Position numbers and translations under genes: made by a program
Source: Candidatus Omnitrophota bacterium
GTDB taxonomy: Bacteria > Omnitrophota > Gorgyraeia > B26-G9
DNA length: 8,902 nt
Direction: 5' to 3'
Assembly: GCA_018399295.1 (NCBI GenBank)
Contig: JAGYOO010000038.1
Location: 1-8,902 of the forward strand
The notes under the pieces: generated by a model
Database searches by the model: none
What the model was told of the DNA's origin: nothing
What the model saw: the letters and a program-made list of their open reading frames with translations, nothing else
Shown here: one piece after another, positions 6,125 to 8,902 of the stretch
Layout of the letters: every line of letters starts with the position of its first letter
Position numbering within the stretch: the stretch's first letter is position 1

Positions 6125-6862
6125 ATGATAATGAAAACAGGAAAAATACTTACAGCGGATAAAGTCAGCATTGATTATGAGTGGGACGATCATGGGGCAG
6201 ATTCAGCGGTCATAATCTGCCACGGATTTTTTAACAGTAAGCAGAACCGCACGGTTCGCCGGACCGTTGGATTGCTGTCTGAGCGGTTTGATACGGTTTT
6301 GCTCGACTTCCGCGGACACGGAAAGAGTGGCGGCCTGTTTACCTGGTCAGCCCGTGAGTATCAGGATCTGGAAGCAGTTATTGATCTTGTCCGTCCGAAT
6401 TACAAGTCGCTGGGAATCGTCGGATTTTCTCTGGGGGCGGCCACCTCGATTATCACCGCGGCCCGTCGTCCGGATATAGACAGTATGATCCTTATCGGCT
6501 GTCCCTGCAGTTTCTGGACGGTTAATTTTCATTTCTGGGAAATACCGGTGCTGTACGACCTGGCGGGTAATGTCAAAAGCGGATTCCAGGGTAAGGGAGC
6601 CCGGGTTTCGCATATGTTCACGCGAAAGACCCGGCCGGTTGACGCTGTTGCCCGATTGAAGGATATCCCGCTGTTTTTTATCCATGGCGACCAGGACTGG
6701 GTGGTAAAGCACAGCCACAGCCAAAAACTGTACAGGGCCAAACCCGGAGAAAAGAAGATCGAGATCATTCCCCGCGGATTTCACGCCGAATGGCTGATCG
6801 CCCAATTCCCCGACCAGATGAAAAAACTGATGCTGGATTGGTTCGCGAAAACGCTGCGATAG
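6125..6862 (+). CDS. Alpha/beta hydrolase fold serine hydrolase
   Basis: 245 residues from ATG 6125. The in-frame ATG at 6131 has AGGG (6121-6124) 6 nt ahead and yields MKTGKILTAD, so 6131 is a likely true start. Catalytic features: HGFF oxyanion segment (33-36), DFRGHGKS (61-68), nucleophile elbow GFSLGA with S102, acid in HGDQD (D191, second Asp), and H220 in RGFHAE. A lid-like insert lies at 128-170, rich in Phe/Trp. No signal peptide or membrane helix is seen, so it is predicted cytosolic. The fold covers esterases, lipases, thioesterases and peptidases; this resembles the small monoacylglycerol lipase/BAAT-like group with HGDxDxVV, but no substrate can be named. It ends at the AGCTCATGAGCT element, and the convergent gene begins on the other side of the repeat region. 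Confidence 0.88.
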   Translation: MIMKTGKILTADKVSIDYEWDDHGADSAVIICHGFFNSKQNRTVRRTVGLLSERFDTVLLDFRGHGKSGGLFTWSAREYQDLEAVIDLVRPNYKSLGIVGFSLGAATSIITAARRPDIDSMILIGCPCSFWTVNFHFWEIPVLYDLAGNVKSGFQGKGARVSHMFTRKTRPVDAVARLKDIPLFFIHGDQDWVVKHSHSQKLYRAKPGEKKIEIIPRGFHAEWLIAQFPDQMKKLMLDWFAKTLR

Positions 6863-6872
6863 CTCATGAGCT
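6861..6872. repeat. AGCTCATGAGCT palindrome overlapping a stop codon
   Basis: This exact 12-nt palindrome is shared with 2761-2772. Here it overlaps the last two bases of the TAG stop (6860-6862). It is in 7-nt phase with the heptamers that start at 6881. Confidence 0.7.
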
Positions 6873-6880
6873 CTGATAAG

Positions 6881-7041
6881 AATAACCAATAACCAAATTA
6901 CAATTTCCAAATAATAACCCTGCCTACCGGCAGGCAGGCAATAACCAAAATCACAATAACCAAACAAAAAGTTTGTTTATCGGGAGTTTGTGATTTGGAA
7001 TTTGAGATTTGTTTGTAACTTGGTGCTTGGTGATTGGAATT
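6881..7041. repeat. Heptamer-periodic inverted repeat (AATAACC / ATTTGNN, TGGTGNT units)
   Basis: The left arm (6881-6915) is five heptamers near AATAACC/AATTTCC in strict 7-nt phase. Further AATAACC copies lie at 6940-6946 and 6955-6961. AAACAAA (6962-6968) pairs with TTTGTTT (6972-6978). The right arm (6986-7041) is eight heptamers: four of form (A/G)TTTGNN, one TGTAACT, then three TGG-starting units. The reverse complement of the right arm gives ATCACCA/AGCACCA/AGTTACA units that align with the left arm ATAACCA/ATAACCA/AATTACA. It lies between convergent genes and could fold as one long, bidirectional hairpin. Confidence 0.8.
6919..6938. repeat. CCTGCC palindrome inserted in the heptamer repeat
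   Basis: CCTGCCT (6919-6925) pairs with AGGCAGG (6932-6938), with an alternative CCTGCC-TACC-GGCAGG fold inside. It is GC-rich, unlike the AT-rich heptamers around it, and interrupts the AATAACC series. I recall this kind of word as abundant in several candidate-phylum genomes; that is memory only. Confidence 0.65.
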
Positions 7042-7058
7042 TTCAGCCAAACATAGCT

Positions 7059-7073
7059 CGCGCCGCAGGCGCG
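7059..7073. terminator. GC-rich hairpin directly after the minus-strand gene
   Basis: CGCGCC (7059-7064), loop GCA and GGCGCG (7068-7073) form a perfect 6-bp stem ending one base before the TAA of the minus-strand gene (7074-7076). No T-run follows on either strand, so this may be an mRNA-end stabiliser rather than a true intrinsic terminator. Confidence 0.4.
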
Positions 7074-8426
7074 TTAAACCGCTCTTTCCGTTTTCGCGCG
7101 GTTGATTTTGTGTTGGTAAGGTGAGAGGGTTTTGGTTTTGGTTGGGAATCTGGCGAAGAACTTCTCGATCCTGTCCCTGATCAGTCGCGCGTTCCAGCGC
7201 AGATGGACCTGATACTGATATTCCCGATTTAGCACTGTTACATTGAATGCCTTATCCATTTCAGCAAGCAGTTTTTCGCAATATTTCCGCGCGGCTGGAG
7301 ATGTCCCGCTTCGGCGGTAGATCGCTTTGACTTGATCCCGGACCAGGGAGATGTGGGCTCGGTTCTGCAGGGCATTCTTGATGTTTCTGAATTTCTCGTC
7401 CTGGTTGAATTTATAGAGACTGCCAAAAAACTGAGCCTGGGGATGCTCCATCCCGGACATTATATCCGCTATCCTGTATCTGGCTCCTAAATTCGGTTCT
7501 TTGCGCAGTTTTTTTAGCAACAGCTTGTAGATATCGGTATAACCGTGTTTATCCATTATCCGCGCTGCTCTGCTGGTCAACTCGTTTTCGTCTTTTTTAT
7601 AATACGTTATGGGGTCGAGCTGAATGATCTTTGCCAGGATGTCCCATCGTTGACGTCTGGCCAGCTCTTCTATTAGGATATCCTGGGCCCTTAGCGTATT
7701 TTCGATCGCACTATCGAGTTCGTCTTTAAACTCTTCTTTAAACTGGTATTCAAACAGGGATACCAGTTGTGGAAGGACAAAACGGAAGTGTAATTCGTCA
7801 AGAAGGGAAATATTTTTCAGGAAAGACAGAAGACTTCTTTCCCTTAAGCTGTCAAAATTTCTGTTCGCAAGGTCATAAATAAACTCTTGTGGTTGGAGAC
7901 CAAGGCCGGCCATAATCTCGATTACCAGGACTTTTACGTGGTTGTCTTCAGTAGAAGCGTATAATTTTTTTAATCCGGCTGTGTCTTTTTTGTTAGAGAG
8001 TTTGATTATCGTTTGGATCAGATGTTCCGGATCAAAGAGGTCCTCTCTCAACTGAAACAGGGCCATGATCTCCGGAAGGACTTCCCGGGCGTTCAGAAGA
8101 ACAGCCTGATCGAAAAGGGACACGAGTTTTCCCTGGTCAGGCTGAAAGGCGGCCGCATGAAGAAGTTTTTTAAGCATGAGGACCTGGTCTTCGCGGCTCA
8201 TGAACGGGGTAACAACGCGGATAGAATCACGGCTGCTCACGCTATCCGGTCTGCCTCTCTGTTCCCGGCCGGATTTAAAGGAAAGGATTTTTCCTGAATT
8301 TTCCGGCGAAGAGAGAAAGATCTCTTCCAGGGCCCGAAGATTAAGTTCCGGCGCGAGCAGCTCGGCCGGCCGGGCCTCTTCCGGAATCAGGAATATCATC
8401 AGGACTGGCAGAATAAGTTTTTTCAA
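7074..8426 (-). CDS. Exported helical protein of unknown function
   Basis: 450 residues; no family recognised. The start is TTG at 8426-8424. An in-frame TAA lies four codons upstream with no ATG/GTG between, and AAGGG (8440-8436) sits 9 nt before the TTG, so the start is well constrained. Residues 1-21 look like a short Sec signal (MKK, hydrophobic LILPVLMIFLI, A-R-P-A end), followed by LLAPEL, again the L-A-P motif. The rest is almost entirely predicted helical, with Leu-rich amphipathic stretches about 30-40 residues apart (for example 85-135, 155-175, 205-240, 245-290). This is suggestive of HEAT/ARM- or TPR-like superhelical repeats, but no repeat consensus could be fixed. The C-terminus is strongly basic (R/K-rich from about 410). 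No enzyme motif is visible. A scaffold or envelope-binding role is only a guess. Confidence 0.75.
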   Translation of the reverse strand: MKKLILPVLMIFLIPEEARPAELLAPELNLRALEEIFLSSPENSGKILSFKSGREQRGRPDSVSSRDSIRVVTPFMSREDQVLMLKKLLHAAAFQPDQGKLVSLFDQAVLLNAREVLPEIMALFQLREDLFDPEHLIQTIIKLSNKKDTAGLKKLYASTEDNHVKVLVIEIMAGLGLQPQEFIYDLANRNFDSLRERSLLSFLKNISLLDELHFRFVLPQLVSLFEYQFKEEFKDELDSAIENTLRAQDILIEELARRQRWDILAKIIQLDPITYYKKDENELTSRAARIMDKHGYTDIYKLLLKKLRKEPNLGARYRIADIMSGMEHPQAQFFGSLYKFNQDEKFRNIKNALQNRAHISLVRDQVKAIYRRSGTSPAARKYCEKLLAEMDKAFNVTVLNREYQYQVHLRWNARLIRDRIEKFFARFPTKTKTLSPYQHKINRAKTERAV

Positions 8427-8467
8427 ACCCTGGATCCCTTATTTTAAGAGTAGAAAAGTGATAAGCA

Positions 8468-8495
8468 AGTATACCATAACGTGTTTTAGCCGCAA
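8468..8495 (-). promoter_or_regulatory. Extended -10 promoter for the minus-strand gene
   Basis: On the minus strand, TATACT (8473-8468) is preceded by TGG, giving a TGnTATACT extended -10. TTGCGG (8495-8490) lies 16 nt upstream as a weak -35. Transcription would start near 8461, about 35 nt before the TTG start codon. Confidence 0.5.
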
Positions 8496-8538
8496 GCGTA
8501 GGGAAAATAAAAATTTAGATTTTTTAAAGGATAAATAG

Positions 8539-8544
8539 TATAAT
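8539..8544 (+). promoter_or_regulatory. -10 box of the divergent lipoprotein promoter
   Basis: TATAAT is a perfect -10 in an AT-rich stretch (8504-8544). The best -35-like word, TTTAGA (8514-8519), is 19 nt away, so the -35 is poor. The predicted leader is about 50 nt. It lies back-to-back with the minus-strand promoter, so the 176-nt gap carries both starts. Confidence 0.5.
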
Positions 8545-8590
8545 TGGAAAACCGGTAAAAAGAGATCCAAAGAGCATGAACATTAAGTCC

Positions 8591-8596
8591 AGGAGG
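8591..8596 (+). promoter_or_regulatory. Strong Shine-Dalgarno that decides the lipoprotein start
   Basis: AGGAGG lies 6 nt before ATG 8603. It argues against the in-frame ATG at 8576, which has only a weak AAAGAG before it and would add nine residues rich in Arg/Lys. It is the clearest ribosome binding site in the window. Confidence 0.75.
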
Positions 8597-8602
8597 GCAA
8601 GG

Positions 8603-8902
8603 ATGGGTAGATTCGCGTTATTTTGCGCGGTTGGGTTGTGCCTGGTTTTATCCGGCTGCGCGCTGCCGGTATTACCGGCAGTCGTAGCGAGCGCGGGCGG
8701 GGCAGTGGCCTGGCAGCATGGAAAGATCGTTTCCGATGAACCCCGGAATCTGGAAGAGGTGCAGAAGGCGTCGGAAGAAGCGCTTCGGGCCGGAGATATC
8801 GAGGTCAATGATCTTGTAAAACGGGATAACTTTGTTCAGCTTCGCGGCGTAGATCCGCAGGGACAGAAAGTAGCGGTTGACCTTGTTGATGCCGGAGAAG
8901 GG
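8603..8902 (+). CDS. Lipoprotein, DUF3568-like (3' truncated by window edge)
   Basis: 100 codons are open to the end of the window. The N-terminus is a type II signal: MGRFALF, hydrophobic CAVGLCLVL, and lipobox LSGC with the lipidated Cys at residue 19. Next comes a Gly/Ala/Val-rich segment (20-39), then WQHGKIVSDEPRNLEEV (41-57), QKASEEALRAGDIEV (58-72) and an end consistent with beta-strands (FVQLRGVDPQGQKVAVDL). This order, a GGAVAW-x3-GK turn followed by a conserved A-x2-AL helix and a G-x-K-V-x-V/I strand, resembles the DUF3568 family of small envelope lipoproteins. The fold is short, so most of the protein is probably present. Residue 20 is Ala, not Asp, so nothing suggests inner-membrane retention and outer-membrane sorting is plausible. 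Its function is unknown. Confidence 0.7.
   Translation, partial: MGRFALFCAVGLCLVLSGCALPVLPAVVASAGGAVAWQHGKIVSDEPRNLEEVQKASEEALRAGDIEVNDLVKRDNFVQLRGVDPQGQKVAVDLVDAGEG

Noticed and set aside
6347..6967. 206-aa minus-strand ORF opposite the alpha/beta hydrolase
   Set aside because: It begins inside the intergenic repeat and CCTGCC palindrome, has no family features, and lies antisense to a gene with an intact catalytic triad.
8176..8538. 120-aa plus-strand ORF over the start of the minus-strand exported gene
   Set aside because: Low-complexity Ser/Arg composition, no ribosome binding site, and it covers the signal peptide and promoter of a well-supported gene.
8524..8808. 94-aa minus-strand ORF at the right end
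   Set aside because: It is antisense to the lipoprotein frame, which has a strong Shine-Dalgarno and a lipobox.

Overview
The window looks like a chromosomal piece from an anaerobic, diderm, uncultivated-type bacterium. The best guess is Omnitrophota or a similar candidate phylum, held with moderate to low confidence. The reasons are a run of exported proteins of no clear family that carry an L-(A/S)-P motif just after the signal peptide, a lipobox lipoprotein resembling DUF3568, and intergenic regions filled with 7-nt-paced inverted repeats of a kind I recall from environmental genomes. No rRNA, tRNA, CRISPR array, transposase or phage gene is visible.

Region 1 (1-2759, + strand) is a compact operon that enters from the left. 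It holds the C-terminal part of a MinD-superfamily P-loop ATPase, a DUF169 protein (ATGA overlap), a DUF89 damage-control phosphatase-like protein (GTGA overlap) and a COG1237-type metallo-beta-lactamase-fold hydrolase. All are predicted cytosolic. The mix of a MinD-type ATPase, a cysteine-bearing DUF169 protein and two metal-dependent hydrolase folds suggests redox or metal-cofactor maintenance or metabolite repair. The shared function is inference.

Region 2 (2760-3278) has no gene. It holds a GCTCATGA tandem palindrome, several short GC-rich hairpins, a longer imperfect inverted repeat, a heptamer-periodic inverted repeat and a CATAGCN heptamer triplet that abuts a good sigma70-type promoter.

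Region 3 (3279-6862, + strand) starts with two exported proteins separated by 9 nt. One is an unrecognised protein with two twin-arginine-like motifs. The other is a GNAT-like plus class I SAM methyltransferase fusion behind a signal peptide. They are followed by a cytosolic alpha/beta hydrolase with its own -10-like box.

Region 4 (6863-7073) is a convergent intergenic region with a second heptamer-periodic inverted repeat, a CCTGCC palindrome and a GC-rich hairpin.

Region 5 (7074-8902) contains a minus-strand exported, all-helical unknown protein. A divergent promoter region separates it from a plus-strand lipoprotein gene that runs off the right edge.
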